From: an uncultured Eubacterium sp.
GTDB lineage: Bacteria; Bacillota; Clostridia; Oscillospirales; Acutalibacteraceae
DNA length: 45,522 bases
Direction: 5' to 3'
Assembly (NCBI RefSeq): GCF_945980375.1
Contig: NZ_CAMFQO010000011.1
Location: 1 to 45,522, forward strand
Shown piece after piece: positions 1 to 7,730 of the stretch (its first letter is position 1; the number at the start of each line of letters is the position of its first letter). A program made the position numbers and the translations under genes. The notes under the pieces were generated by a model. The model did no database searches, was not told the origin of the DNA, and was given only the letters and a program-made list of their open reading frames with translations.

Positions 1-19
1 ATTTTGTACAATAATATAA

Positions 20-48
20 TTGTAGAAGAAAAGAAAAAGTGGTATAAT
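20..48 (+). promoter_or_regulatory. Probable sigma-A promoter of feoAB
   Basis: TTGTAG (20-25) and TATAAT (43-48) are separated by 17 bp, about 30 bp before the feoAB start codon. No Fur-box-like palindrome was recognised in the 77 bases available, but the window begins here, so upstream control sites may be cut off. Confidence 0.6.
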
Positions 49-77
49 TGTAATATCATAAGAAAGCGAAGACAGAT

Positions 78-2420
78 ATGGAATTAAACAAGCTAAAACA
101 GGGACAAACAGGTATTGTGCAATCCGTTGGAGGCGACGGTGCATTAAGACAGCATTTTTTAGATATGGGACTACTGCCCGGTGCAGAGATTACATTGATA
201 AAATTTGCACCGATGGGCGACCCTATTGAGTTCAAAATTCACGGCTACGAATTAACCCTACGTGTTGACGACGCAAAAAGCATTGATGTTTTGCCAACCA
301 AGGCAAGCAACAGCAAGCCCGTGCAAAAAAGATGCCCGAGGATTGAACACCCCGGTCTCGGTGAGAACGGAAAATATCATACAAGGGCAGACGAAAATCC
401 TTTGCCGAGCGGTACTGTTTTGACCTTTGCACTTGCAGGTAACCAAAACTGTGGCAAGACAACACTGTTCAATCAGCTGACAGGCTCTAATCAGCACGTC
501 GGCAACTTCCCCGGTGTTACGGTTGACAGAAAATCAGGCATAATAAAGGGATACCCAAACACAGAGGTTGTTGACCTGCCGGGTATCTACTCGCTTTCGC
601 CGTACACAAGCGAGGAAATAGTATCAAGGCAGTACATACTCAACGAAAAGCCGACAGGCATAATAAACATTGTTGACGCAACAAATATAGAAAGAAATCT
701 ATATTTGACAATGCAACTGATGGAGCTTGAAATCCCCATCGTGCTGGCGCTTAATATGATGGACGAGGTTAAGGGCAACGGCGGATGTGTGCTTATCAAC
801 GAAACCGAGGATATGCTCGGAATACCTGTTGTGCCTATTTCCGCATCAAAAAATGAGGGCATTGATGAATTAGTGCGTCACGCCGTTCACATAGCAAAGT
901 ATCAGGAAAAGCCGGGCAGAACGGATTTTTGTGATGAGAACGACCACAACGGTGCGGTTCACAGAGCGTTGCACGGAATAATGCACCTGATAAAAGACCA
1001 TGCCGAAAATGCGGGAATACCTGTTCGTTTTGCCGCAACAAAGCTTGTTGAGGGCGACAGCAAAATTGAAGAGGCTTTGCACCTTGACAAAAACGAAAAG
1101 GATTTTGTTGAGGCAATCATCGTTCAAATGGAGGAAGAACGAGGACTTGACAGAGCTGCCGCAATAGCGGATATGCGTTTTTCATTTATAAAAAAGCTTG
1201 TGGAAAAATGTGCTGTTAAGCCAAGAGAAAGCAAGGAAAGCAAGCGCAGCCGAAAAATAGACAAAATATTTACGGGAAAGTATACGGCCATACCTACATT
1301 TGTAATAATTATGGCGGTTATATTTTGGCTAACCTTTAATGTAATCGGACTTAAGCTGCAGGAGCTTTTGGAATTTTTAATCGGACATTTTACAGGCTTA
1401 GTTGATAATTGGCTGACTGCCTGGAATGTCGACCACATTTTGCACTCGCTGATAATTGACGGTATCTTTGAGGGTGTGGGCAGTGTACTGAGCTTTTTGC
1501 CGATAATTGTAACGCTGTTCTTCTTCCTATCATTGCTTGAAGACACGGGATATATGGCAAGGGTTGCCTTTGTTATGGATAAGCTGTTAAGAAAAATAGG
1601 ACTTTCGGGCAGAAGCATTGTGCCTATGCTTATTGGCTTTGGATGCTCCGTACCTGCTGTTATGGCAAGCCGTACCCTGCCGTCCGACCGTGACAGAAAA
1701 ATGACCATAACATTAATTCCGTTTATGAGCTGTACGGCAAAGCTGCCCATATATTCGTTTTTTACAGCGGCGTTCTTTCCGGACAAAGCCCCTCTTGTTA
1801 TGGTGCTTTTATACTTTGGCGGAATTGCTATGGGAATACTTACTGCGTTTATTTCCAAAAGCACTGTCTTTAAGGGTGAGGCGGTTCCGTTTGTTATGGA
1901 GCTTCCAAACTACCGTTTACCGAGTGCAAAAAACACATTGCATCTTTTGTGGGACAAGGCAAAGGACTTTTTAACAAGAGCCTTTACGGTTATCTTTGTG
2001 GCGACAATAGTTATATGGTTCTTAAAAACATTTAACTTCCATTTAAGCGTAGTTGAAAATTCAAAGGACAGCATACTTGCCGAGGTTGCCGGTCTGATTG
2101 CACCTATATTCGCACCGCTTGGCTTTGGTGATTGGAGGCTGTCGACATCGCTTATAACAGGCTTTATTGCAAAGGAAAGCGTTGTATCCACCATTACTGT
2201 TTTGACAGGCAAGGCAGGTGGAATTACTGCCCTGCTCTCCCCTGTAAGTGCGGCAAGCTTTTTGACATTTTGCCTTTTGTACACACCATGCGTAGCGGCA
2301 ATTGCCGCAATTAAGCAGGAGCTTGGAAGAAAATGGGCAATGATTACCGTCATACTTCAATGCTCGATTGCTTGGCTATGCTCAGGTGCGGTGTATGTTA
2401 TTGGCTCGATACTATTATAA
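78..2420 (+). CDS. feoB: Ferrous iron transporter, FeoA-FeoB fusion
   Basis: GTP-dependent inner-membrane Fe2+ importer of 780 residues. Residues 1-72 form a FeoA-type SH3-like domain, normally a separate small protein. After a polar linker comes the FeoB G domain with G1 GNQNCGKTT (121-129), the switch region GNFPGVTVD (142-150), G3 DLPG (166-169) and G4 NMMD (226-229). The C-terminal half, from about residue 395, is polytopic and carries two Gate-type motifs, one with GFGCSVPA and one with PFMSCTAKLP, both with the conserved cysteine. Start ATG 78 has only a weak purine-rich site upstream (GAAAGCGAAGAC). No FeoC is seen. The gene is a single transcription unit ending at a hairpin at 2425-2447. 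The family call is secure; the fused FeoA is visible in the reading frame. Confidence 0.97.
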   Translation: MELNKLKQGQTGIVQSVGGDGALRQHFLDMGLLPGAEITLIKFAPMGDPIEFKIHGYELTLRVDDAKSIDVLPTKASNSKPVQKRCPRIEHPGLGENGKYHTRADENPLPSGTVLTFALAGNQNCGKTTLFNQLTGSNQHVGNFPGVTVDRKSGIIKGYPNTEVVDLPGIYSLSPYTSEEIVSRQYILNEKPTGIINIVDATNIERNLYLTMQLMELEIPIVLALNMMDEVKGNGGCVLINETEDMLGIPVVPISASKNEGIDELVRHAVHIAKYQEKPGRTDFCDENDHNGAVHRALHGIMHLIKDHAENAGIPVRFAATKLVEGDSKIEEALHLDKNEKDFVEAIIVQMEEERGLDRAAAIADMRFSFIKKLVEKCAVKPRESKESKRSRKIDKIFTGKYTAIPTFVIIMAVIFWLTFNVIGLKLQELLEFLIGHFTGLVDNWLTAWNVDHILHSLIIDGIFEGVGSVLSFLPIIVTLFFFLSLLEDTGYMARVAFVMDKLLRKIGLSGRSIVPMLIGFGCSVPAVMASRTLPSDRDRKMTITLIPFMSCTAKLPIYSFFTAAFFPDKAPLVMVLLYFGGIAMGILTAFISKSTVFKGEAVPFVMELPNYRLPSAKNTLHLLWDKAKDFLTRAFTVIFVATIVIWFLKTFNFHLSVVENSKDSILAEVAGLIAPIFAPLGFGDWRLSTSLITGFIAKESVVSTITVLTGKAGGITALLSPVSAASFLTFCLLYTPCVAAIAAIKQELGRKWAMITVILQCSIAWLCSGAVYVIGSILL

Positions 2421-2424
2421 AACA

Positions 2425-2447
2425 AGGCTCCTTTTTTTGAGGAGCCT
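2425..2447 (+). terminator. feoAB terminator stem, T-tract displaced by repeat
   Basis: AGGCTCC (2425-2431) pairs with GGAGCCT (2441-2447) around a T-rich loop, five bases after the feoAB stop codon. A rho-independent terminator should continue with a run of T, but the 273-bp repeat starts two bases later, so the tract is missing. Confidence 0.6.
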
Positions 2448-2448
2448 C

Positions 2449-2723
2449 AGACTGTCGATAAAGTGGGCTGAAACACGCCATATAAATTAAACAAACCGAT
2501 TTGAGCCTCACTTGTGTAAAGGGAGGTGGCAACGCGTATGCGTTGACGGAGGGATTGTAAAAGCGGCTTAGACATCGAATCTAAGCCGCTTTTGGCGTTT
2601 TTCGCCTTTTGCTCGGTCGAGGTACCCTCGTACATCTTCCCTCACAAAATGCGAAATTCAGCACCATTTCTCAACAGTCTACCAGCGTGTCGAAATTTAT
2701 AATTTGACTTTTTCGACACGCTG
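2449..2723. repeat. MITE-like structured repeat, copy A
   Basis: Non-coding element repeated in inverted orientation at 31490-31762. Imperfect 24-nt terminal inverted repeats (2449-2472 and 2657-2680) share AGACTGT at the outer end and GCTGAA at the inner end, 19 of 24 positions matching. Inside are a hairpin CAACGC-GTAT-GCGTTG (2530-2545), a 14-bp perfect stem around AGCGGCTTAGA (2559-2572 with 2580-2593) and a GGCG/CGCC hairpin. A 14-bp stem-loop (2682-2695 with 2711-2724) lies just outside the right inverted repeat but is shared by both copies. The block common to both copies is 273 bp (2451-2723). It has no convincing ORF or transposase, so it would have to be mobilised in trans. Name and family are unknown to me. 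Confidence 0.8.
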
Positions 2724-2724
2724 G

Positions 2725-2746
2725 GGCTTTTTTTGAAAAGCCTTTT
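2725..2746 (+). terminator. Small terminator-like hairpin after repeat A
   Basis: GGCTTTT (2725-2731) pairs with AAAAGCC (2736-2742) and is followed by TTTT. It begins directly after the last stem of repeat A, and may be part of the original feoAB terminator region pushed downstream by the insertion. Confidence 0.45.
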
Positions 2747-2774
2747 ATCTCATCGGCTTCGCTATGCTCAACGG

Positions 2775-2806
2775 CTCCCCTTGATAAAGACAAGGGGAGT
2801 TTTATT
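2775..2806 (+). terminator. Stem-loop with T-rich tail
   Basis: CTCCCCTTG (2775-2783) and CAAGGGGAG (2791-2799) form a 9-bp stem with a 7-nt loop, followed by TTTTATT. It could be a second terminator. The preceding CTCATCGGCTTCGC also has the look of a dispersed intergenic repeat, but no second copy occurs in this window. Confidence 0.5.
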
Positions 2807-2829
2807 GATGTGATTAAGTCTTTTTAATA

Positions 2830-2858
2830 TTTACATTCTATATGTTGTATGATATAAT
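2830..2858 (+). promoter_or_regulatory. Sigma-A promoter of the femX-racemase operon
   Basis: TTTACA (2830-2835), 17-bp spacer, TATAAT (2853-2858), about 30 bp before the chosen start codon at 2889. Confidence 0.7.
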
Positions 2859-2888
2859 TGTTATAATATATTTTACAAGGTGAAAAGT

Positions 2889-3926
2889 ATGATAGTTAGA
2901 GTGAACAACGACAATTTGGCTCAATACGAGGATTTTATAAAAAAGCATCCAAAAGGACTGTTTCAGCACTCGTCAAAATGGGCAAAGGTTAAATCCGCTT
3001 GGAAATGGGAGGCTGTAATGCTTAAAGATGACAACGGCAAAATTATCGGTGCCGCCGATGTTTTGATTAGAAGCATCCCTGTAATCAAGTATTCCCTAAT
3101 GTACGCGTGCAGAGGCTTTGTTTGTGATGAAAACGATTTTGACACATTCAACAGGTTATTTGACGCTTTGCTTGAAATAGGCAAGGAATACAAGGCATAC
3201 TGTCTTAAAATCGACCCTGAAATTGTAATTGAAAACACAGAATACAAAAAGCATCTTTTGAACAAGGGCTTTAAGGAATTAAATCCGGGCTGTATGGATT
3301 TTGAAAATGTACAGCCAAGATTTGTATACTGCTTTGATTACAACAATATGAACGAGGACGAGCTTATGCTCACCTTTAAGCCTGACTATCGCAATCGTAT
3401 AAGAAAGGCTACCAAAAAGGGCGTTGAGGTTAAAATTTGCGGTAAGGAAGCGCTTGACGATTTTGTTACGATTATGGCGGAAACCGGAGAGCGTGACGGA
3501 TTTTCCACAAGACCGAAATGGTATTTTGAAAAGATACTTGACTGTATGACGGATGACGCAAGGCTGTATATGGCATACTACGAGGGCAAGGCTATCGCAG
3601 GCACACTCGCTATCAAATGGGGCGAAAATGTTATGAAATACCAATACGGTGCTTCATCAAACGCTCACAGAAACGTTTACCCTAACTATGCATTGCAATG
3701 GGCTATGATTAAATGGGGTATGGAATGTAACTGCAAGGTTTACGACTTTGGCGGAATCAGCGGTGACTGTCAAAATCCGGACAACCCTCACTACGGGTTG
3801 TGGAGATTTAAGCACGGCTTCGGCGGATATATGAAGGAATTTGTAGGCGAGTTTGACTATGTAATAAACAAGCCTGTATACAACCTATATAATATTGCAA
3901 CAAAGGTATTAAAGAAAATAAGATAA
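2889..3926 (+). CDS. FemABX-family aminoacyltransferase (lipid II cross-bridge)
   Basis: 345 residues with the FemAB/peptidoglycan-bridge fold: an N-terminal segment with FQHSSKWAKVK and a second GNAT-like half containing TFKPDYRNRIRKA and the conserved GDCQNPDNPHYGLWRFKHGF region typical of FemX/FemA proteins. These cytoplasmic enzymes move an amino acid from aminoacyl-tRNA to the lysine or equivalent side chain of lipid II, setting the interpeptide bridge. I chose ATG 2889, because AAGG at 2877-2880 sits 8 bases before it; an in-frame GTG at 2880 overlaps that site. The stop codon overlaps the next start (TAATG), so it is coupled to the racemase-like gene. The amino acid transferred cannot be read from the sequence. 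Confidence 0.88.
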   Translation: MIVRVNNDNLAQYEDFIKKHPKGLFQHSSKWAKVKSAWKWEAVMLKDDNGKIIGAADVLIRSIPVIKYSLMYACRGFVCDENDFDTFNRLFDALLEIGKEYKAYCLKIDPEIVIENTEYKKHLLNKGFKELNPGCMDFENVQPRFVYCFDYNNMNEDELMLTFKPDYRNRIRKATKKGVEVKICGKEALDDFVTIMAETGERDGFSTRPKWYFEKILDCMTDDARLYMAYYEGKAIAGTLAIKWGENVMKYQYGASSNAHRNVYPNYALQWAMIKWGMECNCKVYDFGGISGDCQNPDNPHYGLWRFKHGFGGYMKEFVGEFDYVINKPVYNLYNIATKVLKKIR

Positions 3927-4999
3927 TGAGCAGATACGTAATTGACAAAAAGAAGCTTGACGAAAACATCGAAATTATAAAGGACAAGGCCGGTGTACCG
4001 TTGATAGGTGTTGTTAAGGGCAACGGCTACGGCTTTGGCATAAAAGAATTAACACAAATTCTTGTCAGCCACGGCATAAAGACCTTTGCCGTAACAGAGG
4101 TTACAGACCTACCGATTTTGCGTGAAATACTTAAGGATGAGGAAATACTTGTTATGCGTTCAACCTGCGTTGAGCAGGAATGTAATGAAATAATCAGGTA
4201 CAACGCAACGGCAACCATCGGCTCTTTAGCGGCGGCACAGGCTATGAACAATGCTTGTGAAAAGGCAGGAGCAACCGTTAATTGCCACCTAAAGATTGAC
4301 ACGGGTATGGGCAGATACGGATTTATGCCAAGCGAAATTGAAGACGCAATAAAATGCTACTCAATGCCTAATTTACGATTTGTAGGTGCATACACGCATT
4401 TTTCGTCAGCGTTTAGAAATCACGACTTAACAAAAACACAGTTAGTCTTATTTAAGGACACAATGGCTAAAATCAGCGAAAAAGTGGGAGATGTCGGCAC
4501 CTTGCACGCAAGCAACTCCCCTGCTCTGCTAAACGTTGAGGACGTTTGCCTTGATACTGTAAGAATAGGCTCTGCATTTACGGGCAGAGTGATAACAAAA
4601 TCAAAAAGCGGACTAAACAGGCTCGGCTCGCTTGAAGCAGAGGTTGTTGATGTTAAGACTGTGCCAAAGGGATACTATGTAGGCTACAACGCAACCTACC
4701 AAACAAAGCGAGAAACAAAAATAGCCATAGTGCCTATCGGACACTATGACGGCTTCGGTTTGGCAAAGGAAAAGGAATTGTTTGACCTGAGATATGTTTT
4801 GAGTGTGTTCAAAAAATTCCTGAAAAAGCAACAGATGTATGTAAGAATCAACGGAAGAATGTACCACGTAATCGGCGGAATAGGATTAAGCCACACGGCA
4901 GTGGATGTTACGGGAAGTGACGTTAAGCCCGGTGACCTTGCAAGTGTGGACATATCACCGCTTATGGTAAATCCAAGGATTGAAAGGATATACAAATAG
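3926..4999 (+). CDS. Alanine racemase-like PLP enzyme, altered active site
   Basis: 357 residues of the alanine racemase family (N-terminal PLP barrel, C-terminal beta domain). Visible family residues are the PLP lysine K31 in VVKGNGYG, the lysine/arginine stretch HLKIDTGMGRYG (121-132), R213 in TVRIG and the second catalytic tyrosine Y254 in GYNATY. Two normally well conserved spots differ: PIGY-ADG reads PIGH-YDG (H273), and the usual Cys-Met-Asp before the C-terminal VDVT reads GLS (320-322), so the Met-Asp pair at the substrate entry is absent. It is translated directly after the FemABX gene with a one-base overlap, pointing to supply of a D- or unusual amino acid for the wall. It may be a divergent Alr, or a racemase for another amino acid; I therefore withhold the symbol alr. 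Confidence 0.85.
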   Translation: MSRYVIDKKKLDENIEIIKDKAGVPLIGVVKGNGYGFGIKELTQILVSHGIKTFAVTEVTDLPILREILKDEEILVMRSTCVEQECNEIIRYNATATIGSLAAAQAMNNACEKAGATVNCHLKIDTGMGRYGFMPSEIEDAIKCYSMPNLRFVGAYTHFSSAFRNHDLTKTQLVLFKDTMAKISEKVGDVGTLHASNSPALLNVEDVCLDTVRIGSAFTGRVITKSKSGLNRLGSLEAEVVDVKTVPKGYYVGYNATYQTKRETKIAIVPIGHYDGFGLAKEKELFDLRYVLSVFKKFLKKQQMYVRINGRMYHVIGGIGLSHTAVDVTGSDVKPGDLASVDISPLMVNPRIERIYK

Positions 5000-5007
5000 G
5001 AGATAAA

Positions 5008-5475
5008 ATGAAAGAAGAAATCAAAGCTAACGATGTTCAAATACCATACGGTGTTTTGCACGATCAAATTGTAAATAGCATAAAGCTTGTTGATAATAAG
5101 ATTGTGTTCACCTTTGAAATCGATTTGTACGAAAATGATTACACCGCTGAAGTATACAGTAAGTACAAGGATTTTAAGAATTGTGAAATGACGGTTGAGC
5201 TTTATAGCAATGAAGATAATTATGCTGACCTTTACACATTTCTTGATAAGCATAACAAATTTAATGGTATTGAAATATCGCTTGCCGAGTTTTGTGAACT
5301 GTATGAAAAAGCAAATTGCATTTCTTTTTTAGACTGCCTTTCAAATGGATACGGATGGATAATTCAATTTTATTCACGCTTCTATGACGCAAAAGGAAAA
5401 TACAAAAAATACAAAGAAATTTCAATAATTGATGTATTTCTTCTTGCAAATAAAATAACTTGGAATTGGTATTAA
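5008..5475 (+). CDS. Conserved-looking hypothetical protein, 155 aa
   Basis: No family recognised. The product is acidic, cytoplasmic (no signal peptide or membrane segment) and rich in Tyr, Asp and Asn, with alternating beta-like stretches (IVFTFEIDLYENDYTAEVYS) and a C-terminal WIIQFYSRFYDAKGKY. A clear AGGAG site precedes ATG 5008, 8 bases after the racemase stop, so it is the third gene of that operon. It reads rather like small immunity-type or DUF proteins, but nothing in the sequence fixes a function. Confidence 0.75.
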   Translation: MKEEIKANDVQIPYGVLHDQIVNSIKLVDNKIVFTFEIDLYENDYTAEVYSKYKDFKNCEMTVELYSNEDNYADLYTFLDKHNKFNGIEISLAEFCELYEKANCISFLDCLSNGYGWIIQFYSRFYDAKGKYKKYKEISIIDVFLLANKITWNWY

Positions 5476-5478
5476 AAT

Positions 5479-5507
5479 ACGGCTTGGACCGAAAAAGTCC
5501 AAGCCGT
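5479..5507. terminator. Bidirectional terminator between convergent operons
   Basis: ACGGCTTGGAC (5479-5489) pairs perfectly with GTCCAAGCCGT (5497-5507). T-rich sequence follows on the plus strand (TTATATTTTTTATTT) and the A-rich left flank serves the minus strand, so it can end both the femX operon and the trpS operon. Confidence 0.9.
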
Positions 5508-5516
5508 TTATATTTT

Positions 5517-6530
5517 TTATTTAGCAAGAAAGCCGATTTTTTTCATAGCTTTTGAAAGTGTTCTGTCTGCAAGGCGGGAGGCAATATCCGCACCGTTTGT
5601 CCAGCACTCCTCAAGATACTTTTTATCCTTCAAAAGCTCGTTATATTTCTTTTGAACAGGCTCAAGCTCTGCAACAACAGCCTCGCCGACAGCCTTTTTG
5701 AAATCACCGTAACCCTTACCGGAAAAGTCACGCTCAATAGCTTCAAAGCTTTCTCCGGTAACAGCAGAATAGATTGTCATAAGATTATTAATTCCGTCCT
5801 TGCCGTCTGCATAATGAACAGACATTTCGCTGTCTGTAACAGCTGACTTAAACTTTTTCATTATTACATTTGGTTCATCGGTAAGGTAAACAGTACCCTT
5901 TGGATTAGGGTCGGACTTTGACATCTTTGAAACAGGATTTTGCAACGACATTACCCTTGCTCCCTGCTTTGGAATATAAGGCTCAGGAACAGTAAATACA
6001 TTACCGTAAATACCGTTAAAGCGTTCTGCAATATCACGTGTAATCTCGAGATGCTGCTTTTGGTCGGCACCGACAGGAACAACATCTGCCTGATACAAAA
6101 GAATGTCGGCAGCCATAAGGCAGGGATATGTGAACAAGCCTGCGTTTACATTGTCTGCATGCTGAGCCGATTTGTCCTTAAACTGTGTCATCCTGTTAAG
6201 CTCGCCAAACTGCGTGTAGCAATTAAGCAGCCACGCAAGCTGACTGTGCTGTGCAACGTGTGACTGAACAAAAAGAATACTCTTTTGAGGGTCAAGTCCG
6301 ACAGCCATAAGCATTGCATAAAGCTGTGTTGTTTGCTGACGAAGCTTTGCAGGCTCCTGTCGAACGGTGATTGAATGTAAATCCGCAATACCGAATATAG
6401 TATCAAAATCGTCCTGAAATGTAGGCCAACCACGCATTGCGCCAAGATAATTACCAAGGGTTGGAATTGATGTTGGCTGAATGAGGGACAACGACCTCTT
6501 TTTTCTTTCTACCTTAATTTCTTCTGACAT
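5517..6530 (-). CDS. trpS: Tryptophanyl-tRNA synthetase
   Basis: 337-residue class I aminoacyl-tRNA synthetase charging tRNA-Trp. The HIGH-equivalent appears as PTLGNYLGA (23-31) and the second signature as KMSKS (203-207); the length is that of normal bacterial TrpS. The region VPVGADQKQHLEITRDIAERFN (about 152-173) is the typical TrpS tryptophan/adenylate pocket segment. It is the last gene of the glyA-to-trpS minus-strand operon, 15 bases after the aminotransferase. No T-box leader precedes it, so it lacks its own tRNA-responsive control here. Confidence 0.97.
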   Translation of the reverse strand: MSEEIKVERKKRSLSLIQPTSIPTLGNYLGAMRGWPTFQDDFDTIFGIADLHSITVRQEPAKLRQQTTQLYAMLMAVGLDPQKSILFVQSHVAQHSQLAWLLNCYTQFGELNRMTQFKDKSAQHADNVNAGLFTYPCLMAADILLYQADVVPVGADQKQHLEITRDIAERFNGIYGNVFTVPEPYIPKQGARVMSLQNPVSKMSKSDPNPKGTVYLTDEPNVIMKKFKSAVTDSEMSVHYADGKDGINNLMTIYSAVTGESFEAIERDFSGKGYGDFKKAVGEAVVAELEPVQKKYNELLKDKKYLEECWTNGADIASRLADRTLSKAMKKIGFLAK

Positions 6531-6545
6531 AGTATCTTCTCTTTT

Positions 6546-7730
6546 CTATTTATATTCTTTAATAACCTTTGCCATAATCTTTACGCCCTTAACAATATTT
6601 TCATTGCTTGGGGTTGAAAAATTAAGACGAATATAATTGCAGGGCTTTGATTCGTCAACAATAAAGGCATTGCCGGGAACTACGGCAACCTTATTATCTA
6701 CAAGCCTTTTGCAATAATCAAGCATATTAACATAATCGGGAAGCTTTGCCCAAAGGAACAAGCCACCCTGCGGTCTGACATACTCAATCTCAGGGCAGTG
6801 TTCATCAAGCATATCGCACATCAAATTAATCTTTTCTCTGTAAATCTTTCTTATTTCATCGATATGCTTATCAACGTCATATTCCTTAAACCAACGCTCA
6901 ACAATCATTTGATTGAGAACACCGGTATGAACGTCCGATACTTGCTTTCCAATGGTGAAAGCGCCTGCAATGGAGCTTGGTACAACCGCATAAGCAACGC
7001 GAATACCCGGTGCCAAAATCTTTGAGAACGAGCCTGCGTAAATTACAATTCCGTCCTCATCAAGAGTTTTTATGGCAGGAACATCCTCGCCCTCGGTACG
7101 CAGATTTCCGTAAGGATCATCCTCCAAAATTGCAATACCGTTTTCCTTTGCGAGCTGATACATCGCCTTTCTCTTTTCTAACGAAAGAGTTGTGCCGCCG
7201 GGGTTTTGAAAATTAGGAATTGTATAAATAAACCTTGCATCAGGATTGTCCTTAATTGCTTTTTCAAGCGCTTCGATATTCATACCGTCGCTGTCAATCG
7301 GCACACCCACAAGATTACAGCCGTGAGAGCGAAAGGCATTGAGTGAGCCGATAAACGAAGGCTCCTCACAGATAACGGTATCGCCCTCGGAGCAAAGCAC
7401 CCTTGTTGCAATATCCATAACCTGTGTGCCGCCTGCCGTAATGATTACCACATCATCATCTGTGCCAATATTGTTTCTTCTTTTAAGCCAAGCCTTTACG
7501 GTCTCTCGCAAAGGTTCGTAGCCCTCCGAAACACCGTAAACAAGAGCAGAAACGGTATTTTCCTCCAAAATCTCTGCGGTTATTTTTTTAACCTCCTCGC
7601 AGGGAAAAGCCTCAACAGCAGGAGAGCCGCCTGCAAATGCGATTACCGACGGGTCAGAGGTTGCCTTAAGTATTTCTCTTGTAGCTGACGGCTTCATATT
7701 TGCATATTTTTTTGAAACCTGTAATTTCAT
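6546..7730 (-). CDS. PLP-dependent class I/II aminotransferase (LysN-like)
   Basis: 394 residues of fold-type I aminotransferase, close to the 2-aminoadipate/aromatic aminotransferase group that also gives the C-terminal half of MocR regulators; no DNA-binding domain is present here. The PLP lysine is K237 in YAGSFSKILAPGIR, with the NPGGTT loop (176-181) and EDDPYGNLR (203-211), and a C-terminal RLNFSTP arginine for the substrate carboxylate. A strong GGAGG site lies inside the end of the upstream gene and the ATG overlaps its stop codon (ATGA). The substrate is uncertain; the neighbours (trpS, glyA, teichoic-acid genes) do not settle it. Confidence 0.9.
   Translation of the reverse strand: MKLQVSKKYANMKPSATREILKATSDPSVIAFAGGSPAVEAFPCEEVKKITAEILEENTVSALVYGVSEGYEPLRETVKAWLKRRNNIGTDDDVVIITAGGTQVMDIATRVLCSEGDTVICEEPSFIGSLNAFRSHGCNLVGVPIDSDGMNIEALEKAIKDNPDARFIYTIPNFQNPGGTTLSLEKRKAMYQLAKENGIAILEDDPYGNLRTEGEDVPAIKTLDEDGIVIYAGSFSKILAPGIRVAYAVVPSSIAGAFTIGKQVSDVHTGVLNQMIVERWFKEYDVDKHIDEIRKIYREKINLMCDMLDEHCPEIEYVRPQGGLFLWAKLPDYVNMLDYCKRLVDNKVAVVPGNAFIVDESKPCNYIRLNFSTPSNENIVKGVKIMAKVIKEYK

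Noticed and set aside
1124-1864. 246-residue open frame on the minus strand inside feoAB
   Set aside because: It is fully antisense to the FeoB membrane domain, has no ribosome site, and its Ser/Thr/Ile-rich product matches nothing; a shadow of the real gene.
2447-2635. 62-residue minus-strand frame inside repeat copy A
   Set aside because: It runs through the stem-loops and the variable hairpin, and has no ribosome site, so the repeat is treated as non-coding.
2449-2723. Target-site duplication around the repeat
   Set aside because: I compared the flanks of both copies and saw no convincing direct repeat; the ends abut terminator stems, which hides any short duplication.
6531-6560. T-box leader in front of trpS
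   Set aside because: Only 15 bases separate trpS from the upstream gene, so there is no room for a T-box.
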